A stretch of 64,000 bases of DNA from Halictus rubicundus (Eukaryota > Arthropoda > Insecta > Hymenoptera > Halictidae), in assembly GCF_050948215.1 (NCBI RefSeq), contig NW_027488567.1, positions 992,001 through 1,056,000 of the forward strand. Reading direction: 5' to 3'. The translations under genes were made by a program, and so were the position numbers. Of the stretch, positions 35,760 through 50,200 are shown piece by piece (position 1 is the stretch's first letter; the number at the start of each line of letters is the position of its first letter). The notes under the pieces are model-generated. The model saw nothing but the letters and a program-made list of their open reading frames with translations, did not search any database and was not told the DNA's origin.

Positions 35760-38700
35760 GACGATAGAGGATAGGATTGGATAGAATATAGGATAGGATA
35801 GATGGTATTATAGGATAGAGGATAGGATAGGATGGAGGATAGGATAGGATAGAGGATAGGATATAGGATTGGATAGGATAGAGGATAGGATCGGATAGAG
35901 GATAGGATAGGATTGAGGATAGGAGAGGATAGAGCAGATGATAGAGCATAGGCAAGAATTGAGGATAGGATAGGATAGAATATAGGATAGTATAGAGAAT
36001 GGGATAGGATAGTTGATGTTATAGGATAGAGGATAGGATAGGATGGAGGATAGGACAGGATAGAGGATAGGATAGGATAGAGGATAGGATAGGATAGAGG
36101 ATAGGATTGGATAGAGGATATTATAGGACAGAGGATAGGATAGGATAGAGGATAGGATATTATAGAGGATAGGATAGGATAGAGGATAGGATATTATAGA
36201 GGATAGGATAGGATAGAGGATAACATAGGGGATTGGATAGCATAGAGGATAGGAGACGATAGAGGATAGGATAGGATAGAGGATAGGATAGGATAGATGA
36301 TATTATAGGATAGAGGCTAGGATAGGATGGAAGATAGGATAGGATAGAGGATAGGATATAGGATTGGATAGGATAGAGGATAGAATCGGATAGAGGATAG
36401 GATAGGATTGAGGATAGGAGAGGATAGATCAGATGATAGAGCATAGGAAAGAATTGAGGATAGGATAGGATAGAATATAGGATAGGATAGAGAATAGGAT
36501 AGGATAGATGATATTATAGGATAGAGGATAGGATAGGAAGAAGGAAAGGATAGAGGATAGGATATAGGATTTGATAGGATAGAGGATACGATAGGATAGA
36601 GGATTGGATAGGATAGAGGATGCGATAGGATAGAGGATAGGATAGGATAGAGGATAGGAAAGGATAGAGGATAGGATATTATAGAGGATAGGATAGGATA
36701 GAGGATAACATAGGGGATTGGATAGCATAGAGGATAGGAGACGATAGAGGATAGGATAGGATAGGATAGATGATATTATAGGATAGAGGATAGGATAGGA
36801 GAGAGGATAGGATAGGATAGAGGATTGGATAGGATAGAGGATGCGATAGGATAGAGGATAGGATAGGATAGAGGATAGGATAGGATAGAGGAAAGGATAT
36901 TGTAGAGGATAGGATAGGATAGAGGATAACATAGGGGATTGGATAGCATTGAGGATAGGAGACGATAGAGGATAGGATAGGATAGAGGATAGGATAGGAT
37001 AGATGATATTATAGGATAGAGGATAGGATAGGATGGAGGATAGGAGAGGATAGAGCAGATGATAGAGCATAGGAAAGAATCGAGGATAGGATAGGATAGA
37101 ATATAGGATAGGATAGATGATAGGATAGGATTGAGGATTGGATAGGATACAGGATACGATAGGATAGAGGATAGGATAGGATTGAGGATAGGATAGGAAA
37201 GAGGACAGGATAGGATAGAGCATAGGTTAGGATAGAGGATAGGATAGGACAGAGGATAGGATAGGATAGAGGATAGGATAGGATAGAGGATAGGATACGA
37301 TTGAGGATTGGATAGGATAGAGGATACGATAGGATAGAGAATAGGATAGGATAGAGGATAGGATAGGATAGAGGATAGGATAGGATAGATGATATTATAG
37401 GATAGAGGATAGCATAGGATGGAGGATAGGATAGGATAGATGATAAGATAGGATAGAGGATAGGATAGGATAGAGGATAGGATAGAATAGAGGATAGGAT
37501 AGGATAGATGATATTATAGGAAAGAGGATAGGATATGATAGAGGATACGATATTATGGAGGATAGGATAGGATAGAGGATAGGATAGGATAGAGTATAGG
37601 ATAGGATAGAGGATAGGATAGGATAGAGGATAGGATAGGATAGAGGATAGGATAGGATAGAGGATAGGATAGGATAGAGGATAGGATAGGATAGAGGATA
37701 GGATAGGATAGAGGATAGGATAGGATAGAGTTTAGGATAGGATAGGATAGAGGATAGGATAGGATAGAGGATAGGATAGGATAGAGGATAGGATAGGATA
37801 GAGGATAGGATACGATAGAGGATAGGATACGATAGAGGATAGGATAGAGGATAGGGGATTGGATCGGATACAGGATAGGAGACTGTAGAGGATTGGATAG
37901 GATAGATGATAGGATAGGATAGTGGATATTATAGGATAGAGGATAGGATAGGATAGAGGATAGGATAGGATAGAGGATTGGATAGGATAGAGGATAGGAT
38001 AGGATAGAGGATAGGATAGGATAGAGGATATGATAGCATAGGGGATAGGAGACGATAGAGGATAGGATAGGATAGAATATAGGATAGGATAGATGATATT
38101 ATAGGATAGAGGATAGGATAGGATGGAGGATAGGATAGGATAGAGGATAGGATATAGGATTGGATAGGATAGAGGATAGGATCGGATAGAGGATAGGATA
38201 GGATTGAGGATAGGAGAGGATAGAGCAGATGATAGAGCATAGGCAAGAATTGAGGATAGGATAGGATAGAATATAGGATAGGATAGAGAATAGGATAGGA
38301 TAGATGATGTTATAGGATAGAGGATAGGATAGGATGGAGGATAGGACAGGATAGAGGATAGGATAGGATAGAGGATAGGTTAGGATAGAGGATAGGATTG
38401 GATAGAGGATATTATAGGACAGAGGATAGGATAGGATAGAGGAGTGGATATTATAGAGGATAGGATAGGATAGAGGATAACATAGGGGATTGGATAGCAT
38501 TGAGGATAGGAGACGATAGAGGATAGGATAGGATAGAGGATAGGATAGGATAGATGCTATTATAGGATAGAGGCTAGGATAGGATGGAAGATAGGATAGG
38601 ATAGAGGATAGGATATAGGATTGGATAGGATAGAGTATAGGATCGGATAGAGGATAGGATAGGATTGAGGATAGGAGAGGATAGAGCAGATGATAGAGCA

Positions 38701-41700
38701 TAGGAAAGAATTGAGGATAGCAGAGGATAGAATATAGGATAGGATAGAGAATAGGATAGGATAGATGATATTATAGGATAGAGGATAGGATAGGATGGAG
38801 GATTGGATAGGATAGAGGATGCGATAGGATAGAGGATAGGATAGGATAGAGGATAGGATAGGATAGAGGATAGGATATTATAGAGGATAGGATAGGATAG
38901 AGGATAACATAGGGGATTGGATAGCATAGAGGATAGGAGACGATAGAGGATAGGATAGGATAGAGGATAGGATAGGATAGATGATATTATAGGATAGAGG
39001 ATAGGATAGGATAGAGGATAGGATATAGGATTGGATAGGATAGAGGATAGGATCGGATAGAGGATAGGATAGGATTGAGGATAGGAGAGGATAGAGTAGA
39101 TGATAGAGCATAGGCAAGAATTGAGGATAGGATAGGATAGAATATAGGATAGGATAGAGAATAGGATAGGATAGATGATGTTATAGGATAGAGGATAGGA
39201 TAGGATGGAGGATAGGACAGGATAGAGGATAGGATAGGATAGAGGATAGGATAGGATAGAGGATAGGATAGGATAGATGATATTATAGGACAGAGGATAG
39301 GATAGGATAGAGGATAGGATATTATAGAGGATAGGATAGGATACAGGATAACATAGGGGATTGGATAGCATAGAGGATAGGAGACGATAGAGGATAGGAT
39401 AGGATACAGGATAGGATAGGATAGATGATATTATAGGATAGAGGATAGGATAGGATGGAGGATAGGATAGGATAGAGGATAGGATAGAGGATAGGATCGG
39501 ATAGAGGATAGGATAGGATTTAGGATAGGAGAGGATAGAGCAGATGATAGAGCATAGGAAAGAATTGAGGATAGGATAGGATAGAATATAGGATAGGATC
39601 GAGAATAGGATAGGATAGATGATATTATAGGATAGAGGATAGGATAGGATGGAGGATAGGATAGGATAGAGGATAGGATAGGATGGAGGTTAGGATAGGA
39701 TAGAGGATAAGATAGTATAGAGGATAACATAGGGAATTGGATAGGATAGAGGAGAGGAGACCATAGAGGATAGGATACGATTGATGATAGGATAGGAAAG
39801 ATTACAGGATAGGATACAGGATACGATATTATAGAGGATACGATATTATAGAGGATAGGATAGGATAGATAATAGGATAGGATAGAGGATAGGATAGGAT
39901 AGAGGATAGGATAGGATATAGGATAGGATAGGATAGGATAGAGGATAGGATAGGATAGAGGATAGGATAGGATAGAGGATTGGATAGGATAGAGGATACC
40001 AAAGGATAGAGAATAGGATAGGATTGAGGATAGTATAGGATATAGGATAGGATAGGATAGAGGATAGGATAGGATAGAGGATAGGATAGGATAGAGGATT
40101 GGATAGGATAGAGGATACCAAAGGATAGAGGATAGGATAGGATTGAGGATAGGATAGGAAAGAGGACAGGATAGTATACAGGATACGATATTATAGAGGA
40201 TACGATATTATAGAGGATAGGATAGGATAGAGGATAGGATAGGATAGAGGATAGGATAGGATAGTTGATAGGATAGGATAGGATAGAGGATAGGATAGGA
40301 TAGAGGATAGGATAGGATAGAGGATAGGATAGGAGAGTGGGTAGGATAGGATAGAGGATTGGATAGGATAGAGGATGCGATAGGAAAGAGGATAGGATAG
40401 GATAGATGATAGGATAGGATAGAGGATAGGATATTATAGAGGATAGGATAGGATAGAGGATAACATAGGTGATTGGATAGCATAGAGGATAGGAGACGAT
40501 AGAGGATAGGATAGGATAGAGGATAGGATAGGATAGATGATATTATAGGATAGAGGATAGGATAGGATAGAGGATAGGATAGGATAGAGGATAGGATAGG
40601 ATAGAGGATAGGATAGGAGAGAGGATAGGATAGGATAGAGGATTGGATAGGATAGAGGATGCGATAGGATAGAGGATAGGATAGGATAGAGGATAGGATA
40701 GGATAGAGGATAGGATATTATAGAGGATAGGATAGGATAGAGGATAACATAGGGGATTGGATAGCATAGAGGATAGGAGACGATAGAGGATAGGATAGGA
40801 TAGAGGATAGGATAGGATAGATGATATTATAGGATAGAGGATAGGATAGGATGGAGGATAGGATAGGATAGAGGATAGGATATAGGATTGGATAGGACAG
40901 AGGATAGGATCGGATAGAGGATAGGATAGGATTGAGGATAGGAGAGGATAGAGCAGATGATAGAGCATAGGCAAGAATCGAGGATAGGATAGGATAGAAT
41001 ATAGGATAGGATAGAGAATAGGATAGGATAGATGATGTTATAGGATAGAGGATAGGATAGGATGGAGGATAGGACAGGATAGAGGATAGGATAGGATAGA
41101 GGATAGGATAGGATGGAGGATATTATAGGATAGAGGATATTATAGGACAGAGGATAGGATAGGATAGAGGATAGGATATTATAGAGGATAGGATAGGATA
41201 CAGGATAACATAGGGGATTGGATAGCATAGAGGATAGGAGACGATAGAGGATAGGATAGGATAGAGGATAGGATAGGATAGAGGATAGGATAGGATAGAG
41301 GATTGGATAGGATAGAGGATACCATAGGATAGAGGATAGGATAGGATTGAGGATAGGATAGGATTGAGGATAGGATAGGAAAGAGGACAGGATAGTATAC
41401 AGGATACGATATTATAGAGGATACGATATTATAGAGGATAGGATTGGATAGAGGATAGGATAGGATAGAGGATAGGATAGGAGAGAGGATAGGATAGGAC
41501 AGAGGATAGGATAGGATAGAGGATAGGATAGGACAGAGGATAGGATAGGATAGAGGATTGGATAGGATAGAGGATACCAAAGGATAGAGGATAGGATAGG
41601 ATTGAGGATAGGATAGGAAAGAGGACAGGATAGTATACAGGATACGATATTATAGAGGATACGATATTATAGAGGATAGGATAGGATAGAGGATAGGATA

Positions 41701-43740
41701 GGATAGAGGATAGGATAGGAGAGAGGATAGGATAGGACAGAGGATAGGATAGGATAGAGGATAGGACAGGATAGAGGATAGGATAGGATAGATGATATTA
41801 TAGGATAGAGGATAGGATAGGATGGAGGATATTATAGGATAGAGGATATTATAGGACAGAGGATAGGATAGGATAGAGGATAGGATATTATAGAGGATAG
41901 GATAGGATACAGGATAACATAGGGTATTGGATAGCATAGAGGATAGGAGACGATAGAGGATAGGATAGGATAGAGGATTGGATAGGATAGAGGATACCAT
42001 AGGATAGAGGATAGGATAGGATTGAGGATAGGATAGGATTGAGGATAGGATAGGAAAGAGGACAGGATAGTATACAGGATACGATATTATAGAGGATACG
42101 ATATTATAGAGGATAGGATAGGATAGAGGATAGGATAGGATAGAGGATAGGATAGGAGAGAGGATAGGATAGGACAGAGGATAGGATAGGATAGAGGATA
42201 GGATAGGACAGAGGATAGGATAGGATAGAGGATAGGATATAGGATTGGATAGGATAGAGGATAGGATCGGATAGAGGATAGGATAGGATTGAAGATAGGA
42301 GAGGATAGAGCAGATGATAGAGCATAGGAAAGAATTGAGGATAGGATAGGATAGAATATAGGATAGGATCGAGAATAGGATAGTTTAGATGATATTATAG
42401 GATAGAGGATAGGATAGGATGGAGGATAGGATAGGATAGAGGATAGGATAGGATGGAGGTTAGGATAGGATAGAGGATAAGATAGGATAGAGGATATCAT
42501 AGGGGATTGGATAGGATAGAGGATAGGAGACCATAGAGGATAGGATAGGATTGATGATAGGATAGGATAGAGGATAAGATAGGATAGAGGATAAGATAGG
42601 ATAGAGGATAGGATAGGATAGAGGATAGGATAGGATAGTTGATAGGATAGGATACAGGATAGGATAGGATAGAGGATAGGATAGTATAGAGGATAGGATA
42701 GCATAGAGGATAGGATAGGATATAGGATAGGATAGGATAGAGGATAGGATAGGATAGAGGATAGGATATTATAGAGGATAGGATAGGATAGAGGATAACA
42801 TAGGGGATTGGATAGCATAGAGGATAGGAGACGATAGAGGATAGGATAGGATAGAGGATAGGATAGGATAGATGATATTATAGGATAGAGGATAGGATAG
42901 GATGGAGGATAGGATAGGATAGAGGATAGGATATAGGATTGGATAGGATAGAGGTTAGGATCGGATAGAGGATAGGATAGGATTGAGGATAGGAGAGGAT
43001 AGAGCAGATGATAGAGCATAGGAAAGAATTGAGGATAGGATAGGATGGAGGATAGGATAGGATAGACGATATTATAGGATAGAGGATAGGATAGGATGGA
43101 GGATAGGATAGGATAGACGATAGGATATAGGATTGGATAGGATAGAGGATAGGATCGGATAGAGGATAGGATAGGATTGAGGATAGGAGAGGATAGAGCA
43201 GATGATAGAGCATAGGAAAGAATTGAGGATAGGATAGGATGGAGGATAGGATAGGATAGAGGATAGGATAGGATGGAGGTTAGGATAGGATAGAGGATAA
43301 GATAGGATAGAGGACAACATAGGGGATTGGATAGGATAGAGGATAGGAGACCATACAGGATAGGATAGGATTGATGATAGGATAGGAAAGATTACAGGAT
43401 AGGATACAGGATACGATATTATAGAGGATACGATATTATAGAGGATAAGATAGGATAGAGGAAAGGATAGGATAGAGGATAACATAGGGGATTGGATAGG
43501 ATAGAGGGGAGGAGACCATAGAGGATAGGATAGGATTGATGATAGGATAGGAAAGATTACAGGATAGGATACAGGATACGATATTATAGAGGATACGATA
43601 TTATAGAGGATAGGATAGGATAGAGGATAGGATAGGATAGAGGATAGGATAGGATAGAGGATAGGATAGGATATAGGATAGGATAGGATAGAGCATAGGA
43701 TAGGATAGAGGATTGGATAGGATAGAGGATACCAAAGGAT
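35760..43740 (+). repeat. Nested duplications, about 2.26-2.29 kb and 0.67 kb
   Basis: TAGAGGCTAGG at 36311 and 38568 (offset 2,257), and GATGTTATAGG at 36015 and 38306 (offset 2,291), tie about 35.8-36.5 kb to 38.1-38.8 kb. ACCATAGGAT at 41331 and 41996 shows a 665-bp repeat. GTATACAGGATACG recurs near 41395, 41633 and 42072. Boundaries are approximate. Confidence 0.6.
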
Positions 43741-46700
43741 AGAGGATAGGATAGGATTGAGGATAGGATAGGATTGAGGATAGGATAGGAAAGAGGACAG
43801 GATAGTATACAGGATACGATATTATAGAGGATACGATATTATAGAGGATAGGATAGGATACAGGATAACATAGGGGATTGGATAGGATAGAGGATAGGAG
43901 ACGGTAGAGGATAGGATAGGATTGATGATAGGATAGGAAAGATTACAGGATAGGATACAGAATACGATATTATAGAGGATAGGATAGGATAGAGGATAGG
44001 ATAGGATAGAGGATAGGATAGGACAGAGGATAGGATAGGATAGAGGATAGGATAGGATAGAGGATAGGATAGGATAGAGGATAGGATAGGATATAGGATA
44101 GGATAGGATAGAGGATAGGATAGGATAGATGATAGGATAGGATAGAGGATTGGATAGGATAGAGGATACCATAGGGTAGAGGATAGGAAAGGATTGAGGA
44201 TAGGATAGTAAAGAGGACAGGATAGGATAGAGGATAGGATAGGATAGAGGATAGGATACGGATAGAGGATAGGTTAGGATAGAGGATTGGATAGAGAATA
44301 GGATAGAGGATTGGATAGGATAGAGGATATTATAGGATAGAGGATATTATAGGATAGAGGATAGGATAGGATAGCGGATAGGATAGTATGGAGTATACGA
44401 TAGAATTGAGGATAGGATAGGGTTGAGGATAGGATAGGATAGAGGATAGGATAGAGAATAGGATAGGATAGAGGATAGGGGATTGGATCGGATACAGGAT
44501 AGGAGACGGTAGAGGATTGGATAGGATAGAGTATATTATAGGATAGAGGATAGGATAGGATGGAGGATAGGATAGGATAGAGGATAAGATAGGATAGAGG
44601 ATAACATAGGGGATTGGATAGGATAGAGGATAGGAGACGGTAGAGGATTGGATAGGATAGAGGATATTATAGGATAGGGGATAGGATAGGATGGAGGATA
44701 GGATAGGATAGAGGATAAGATAGGATAGAGGATACCAAAGGATAGAGGATAGGATAGGATTGAGGATAGGATAGGAAAGAGGACAGGATAGGATACAGGA
44801 TACGATAATATAGAGGATATGATATTATAGAGGATAGGATAGGATAGATGATAGGATAGGATAGAGGATAGGATAGGATAGAGGATAGGATAGGATAGAG
44901 GATAGGATAGGACAGAGGATAGGATAGGATAGAGGATAGGCTAGTATAGAGGATAGGATGGTATACAGGATAGGATAGGATAGACGATAGGATAGGATAC
45001 AGGATAGGATAGGATAGAGGATAGGATAGGATAGAGGATAGGATAGGATAGAGGATAGGATAGGATAGAGGATAGGATACGATAGAGGATAGGATAGAGA
45101 ATAGGATAGGATAGAGGATAGGGGATTGGATCGGATACAGGATAGGAGACGGTAGAGGATTGGATAGGATGGAGGATAGGATAGGATAGAGGATATTATA
45201 GGATAGAGGATAGGATAGGATTGATGTTAGGATAGGAAAGATTACAGGATAGGATACAGGATACGATATTATAGAGGATACGATATTATAGAGGATAGGA
45301 TAGGATAGAGGATAGGATAGGATAGAGGATAGGATAGGATAGAGGATAGGATAGGATAGAGGATAGGATACGATATAGGATTGGATAGGATAGAGGATAG
45401 GATAGGATAGAGGATAGGATAGGATATAGGATAGGATAGGATAGAGCATAGGATAGGATAGAGGATTGGATAGGATAGAGGATACCAAAGGATAGAGGAT
45501 AGGATAGGATTGAGGATAGGATAGGATTGAGGATAGGATAGGAAAGAGGACAGGATAGTATACAGGATACGATATTATAGAGGATACGATATTATAGAGG
45601 ATAGGATAGGATACAGGATAACATAGGGGATTGGATAGGATAGAGGATAGGAGACGGTAGAGGATAGGATAGGATTGATGATAGGATAGGAAAGATTACA
45701 GGATAGGATACAGAATACGATATTATAGAGGATAGGATAGGATAGAGGATAGGATAGGATAGAGGATAGGATAGGACAGAGGATAGGATAGGATAGAGGA
45801 TAGGATAGGATAGAGGATAGGATAGGATAGAGGATAGGATAGGATATAGGATAGGATAGGATAGAGGATAGGATAGGATAGATGATAGGATAGGATAGAG
45901 GATTGGATAGGATAGAGGATACCATAGGGTAGAGGATAGGAAAGGATTGAGGATAGGATAGTAAAGAGGACAGGATAGGATAGAGGATAGGATAGGATAG
46001 AGGATAGGATACGGATAGAGGATAGGTTAGGATAGAGGATTGGATAGAGAATAGGATAGAGGATTGGATAGGATAGAGGATATTATAGGATAGAGGATAT
46101 TATAGGATAGAGGATATTATAGGATAGAGGATATTATAGGATAGAGGATAGGATAGGATAGCGGATAGGATAGTATGGAGTATACGATAGAATTGAGGAT
46201 AGGATAGGGTTGAGGATAGGATAGGATAGAGGATAGGATAGAGAATAGGATAGGATAGAGGATAGGGGATTGGATCGGATACAGGATAGGAGACGGTAGA
46301 GGATTGGATAGGATAGAGTATATTATAGGATAGAGGATAGGATAGGATGGAGGATAGGATAGGATAGAGGATAAGATAGGATAGAGGATAACATAGGGGA
46401 TTGGATAGGATAGAGGATAGGAGACGGTAGAGGATTGGATAGGATAGAGGATATTATAGGATAGGGGATAGGATAGGATGGAGGATAGGATAGGATAGAG
46501 GATAAGATAGGATAGAGGATACCAAAGGATAGAGGATAGGATAGGATTGAGGATAGGATAGGAAAGAGGACAGGATAGGATACAGGATACGATAATATAG
46601 AGGATATGATATTATAGAGGATAGGATAGGATAGATGATAGGATAGGATAGAGGATAGGATAGGATAGAGGATAGGATAGGATAGAGGATAGGATAGGAC

Positions 46701-47290
46701 AGAGGATAGGATAGGATAGAGGATAGGATAGTATAGAGGATAGGATGGTATACAGGATAGGATAGGATAGACGATAGGATAGGATACAGGATAGGATAGG
46801 ATAGAGGATAGGATAGGATAGAGGATAGGATAGGATAGAGGATAGGATAGGATAGAGGATAGGATACGATAGAGGATAGGATAGAGAATAGGATAGGATA
46901 GAGGATAGGGGATTGGATCGGATACAGGATAGGAGACGGTAGAGGATTGGATAGGATGGAGGATAGGATAGGATAGAGGATATTATAGGATAGAGGATAG
47001 GATAGGATTGATGTTAGGATAGGAAAGATTACAGGATAGGATACAGGATACGATATTATAGAGGATACGATATTATAGAGGATAGGATAGGATAGAGGAT
47101 AGGATAGGATAGAGGATAGGATAGGATAGAGGATAGGATAGGATAGAGGATAGGATACGATATAGGATTGGATAGGATAGAGGATAGGATAGGACAGAGG
47201 ATAGGATAGGATAGAGGATAGGATAGGATAGAGGATAGGATAGGACAGAGGATAGGATAGGATAGAGGATAGGATATTATAGAGGATAGG
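43740..47290 (+). repeat. Tandem duplication with 1,753-1,787-bp spacing
   Basis: Markers near 43822 and 45575, and AGAGGATTGGATAGAGA at 44281 and 46034, are offset 1,753. TTGATGTTAG at 45221 and 47008 is offset 1,787. The 34-bp increase matches two extra GATATTATAGG-type units at 46076-46143. A further copy of the second half lies at about 50.0-51.1 kb. Confidence 0.8.
46076..46143 (+). repeat. Locally amplified variant unit (GAGGATATTATAGGATA x4)
   Basis: Four perfect consecutive copies of a 17-bp variant. The sister block about 1.75 kb upstream has two. This is direct evidence of unit-by-unit amplification inside a higher-order block. Confidence 0.9.
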
Positions 47291-50200
47291 ATAGGATAGA
47301 GGATAGGATATTATAGAGGATAGGATAGGTTAGAGGATAACATAGGGGATTGGATAGCATAGAGGATAGGAGACGATAGAGGACAGGATAGGTTTGATGA
47401 TAGGATAGGAAAGAAGACAGGATAGGATAGAGGATAGGATATTATAGAGGATACGATATTATAGAGGATAGGATAGGATAGAGGATAGGATAGGATAGAG
47501 GATAAGATAGGATAGAGGATAGGATAGGATAGAGGATAGGATAGGATAGAGCAGGATAGGATAGAGGATAGGATAGAGGATAGGATAGAGGATTGGATAG
47601 GATAGAGGATATTATAGGATAGAGGATAAGATAGGATAGCGGATATGATAGGATGGAGTATAGGATAGAATTGGGGATAGGATAGGGTTGAGGATAGGGT
47701 AGGAAAGAGGACAGGATAGGATAGAGGATACGATACGATAGAGGATAGGATAGAGGATAGGGGATTGGATCGGATACAGGATAGGAGACGGTAGAGGATT
47801 GGATAGGATAGAGGATATTATAGGCTAGAGGATAGGATAGGATGGAGGATAGGATAGGATAGAGCATAAGATAGGATAGAGGATAGGACAGGATAGAGGA
47901 TAGGATAGGATAGAGGATAGGATAGGATAGAGGATAGGATAGGACAGACTACAGGATAGGATACAGGATACGATATTATAGAGGATACGATATTATAGAG
48001 GATAGGATAGGATAGAGGATAGGATAGGATAAAGGATAGGAAAGGATAGAGGATAAGATAGGATAGAGGATAATATAGGGGATTGGATAGGATAGAGGAT
48101 AGGAGACGATAGAGGATAGGATAGGATTGATGATAGGATAGGAAAGATTACAGGATAGGATACAGGATACGATATTATAGAGGATAGGATAGGATAGAGG
48201 ATAGGATAGGATAGAGGATAGGATAGGATAGAGGATAGGATAGGATAGAGGACAGGATAGGATAGAGGATATGATAGGATAGAGGATAGGATAGGATATA
48301 GGATAGGATAGGATAGAGGATAGGATAGGATAGATGATAGGATAGGATAGAGGATTGGATAGGATAGAGAATACCATAGGATAGAGGATAAGATAGGATT
48401 GAGGATAGGATAGTAAAGAGGACAGGATAGGATACAGGATACGATATTATAGAGGATAGGATGGGATAGAGGATAGGATAGGAGAGAGGATAGGATAGGA
48501 TAGAGGATAGGATACGGATAGAGGATAGGATAGAATAGAGGATAGGATAGAGGATTGGATAGGATAGAGGATATTATAGGATAGAGGATAGGATAGGATA
48601 GCGGATAGGATAGTATGGAGTATACGATTGAATTGAGGATAGGATAGGGTTGAGGATAGGATAGGATAGTGGATAGGAGAAGATAGAGGATAGGATAGGA
48701 TAGAGGATAGGATACGATAGAGGATAGGATAGAGAATAGGATAGGATAGAGGATAGGGGATTGGATCGGATACAGGATAGGAGACGGTAGAGGATTGGAT
48801 AGGATAGAGGATAGGATAGAGGATATGATAGAGGATAGGATAGAGGATTGGATAGGATAGAGGATATTATAGGATAGAGGATAGGATAGGATAGCTGATA
48901 GGATAGGATCGAGTATAGGATAGAATTGAGGATAGGATAGGAAAGAGGACAGGATAGGATAGAGGATAGGATAGGATAGAGGATATGATAGGATAGAGGA
49001 TAGCATAGGATAGAGGATAGGATAGGATAGAGAATAACATAGGGGATTGGATAGGATAGAGGATAGGAGACGATAGAGGATAGGATAGGATTGATGATAG
49101 GATAGGATAGATGATGTTATAGGAAAGAGGATAGGATATGATAGAGGATACGATATTATAGAGGATAGGATAGGATAGGGGATAGGATAGGATGGAGGAT
49201 AGGATACGATAGAGGATAAGATAGGATAGAGTATAACATAGGGGATTGGATAGGATAGAGGATAGGAGACGATAGAGGATAGGATAGGATTGATGATAGG
49301 ATAGGAAAGATTACAGGATAGGATACAGGATACGATATTATAGAGGATAGGATAGGATAGAGGATAGGATAGGATAGAGGATAGGATAGGATAGAGGATA
49401 GGATAGGATAGAGGATAGGATAGGATAGAGGATAGGATAGGATAGAGGATAGGATAGGATAGAGGATAGGATAGGATAGATGATTGGATAGGATAGAGGA
49501 TACCAAAGGATAGAGGATCGGATAGGATTGAGGATAGGATAGGAAAGAGGACAGGATAGGATACAGGATACGATATTATAGAGGATACGATATTATAGAG
49601 GATACGATATTATAGAGGATAGGATAGGATAGAGGATAGGATAGGATAGAGGATAGGATAGGATAGAGGATAGGATAGGACAGAGGATAGGATAGGATAG
49701 ATGATTGGATAGGATAGAGGATAGGATACGGATAGAGGATAGGATAGGATAGAGGATAGGATAGAGGATAGGATAGAGGATTGGATAGGATAGAGGATAT
49801 TATTGGATAGAGGATAGGGGATTGGATCGGATACAGGATAGGAGACGGTAGAGGATTGGATAGGATAGAGGATAGGATAGGACAGAGGATAGGATAGGAT
49901 AGAGGATAGGATACGGATAGAGGATAGGTTAGGATAGAGGATTGGATAGAGGATAGGATAGAGGATTGGATAGGATAGAGGATATTGTAGGATAGAGGAT
50001 ATTATAGGATAGAGGATAGGATAGGATAGCGGATAGGATAGTATGGAGTATACGATAGAATTGAGGATAGGATAGGGTTGAGGATAGGATAGGATAGAGG
50101 ATAGGATAGAGAATAGGATAGGATAGAGGATAGGGGATTGGATCGGATACAGGATAGGAGACGGTAGAGGATTGGATAGGATAGAGTATATTATAGGATA

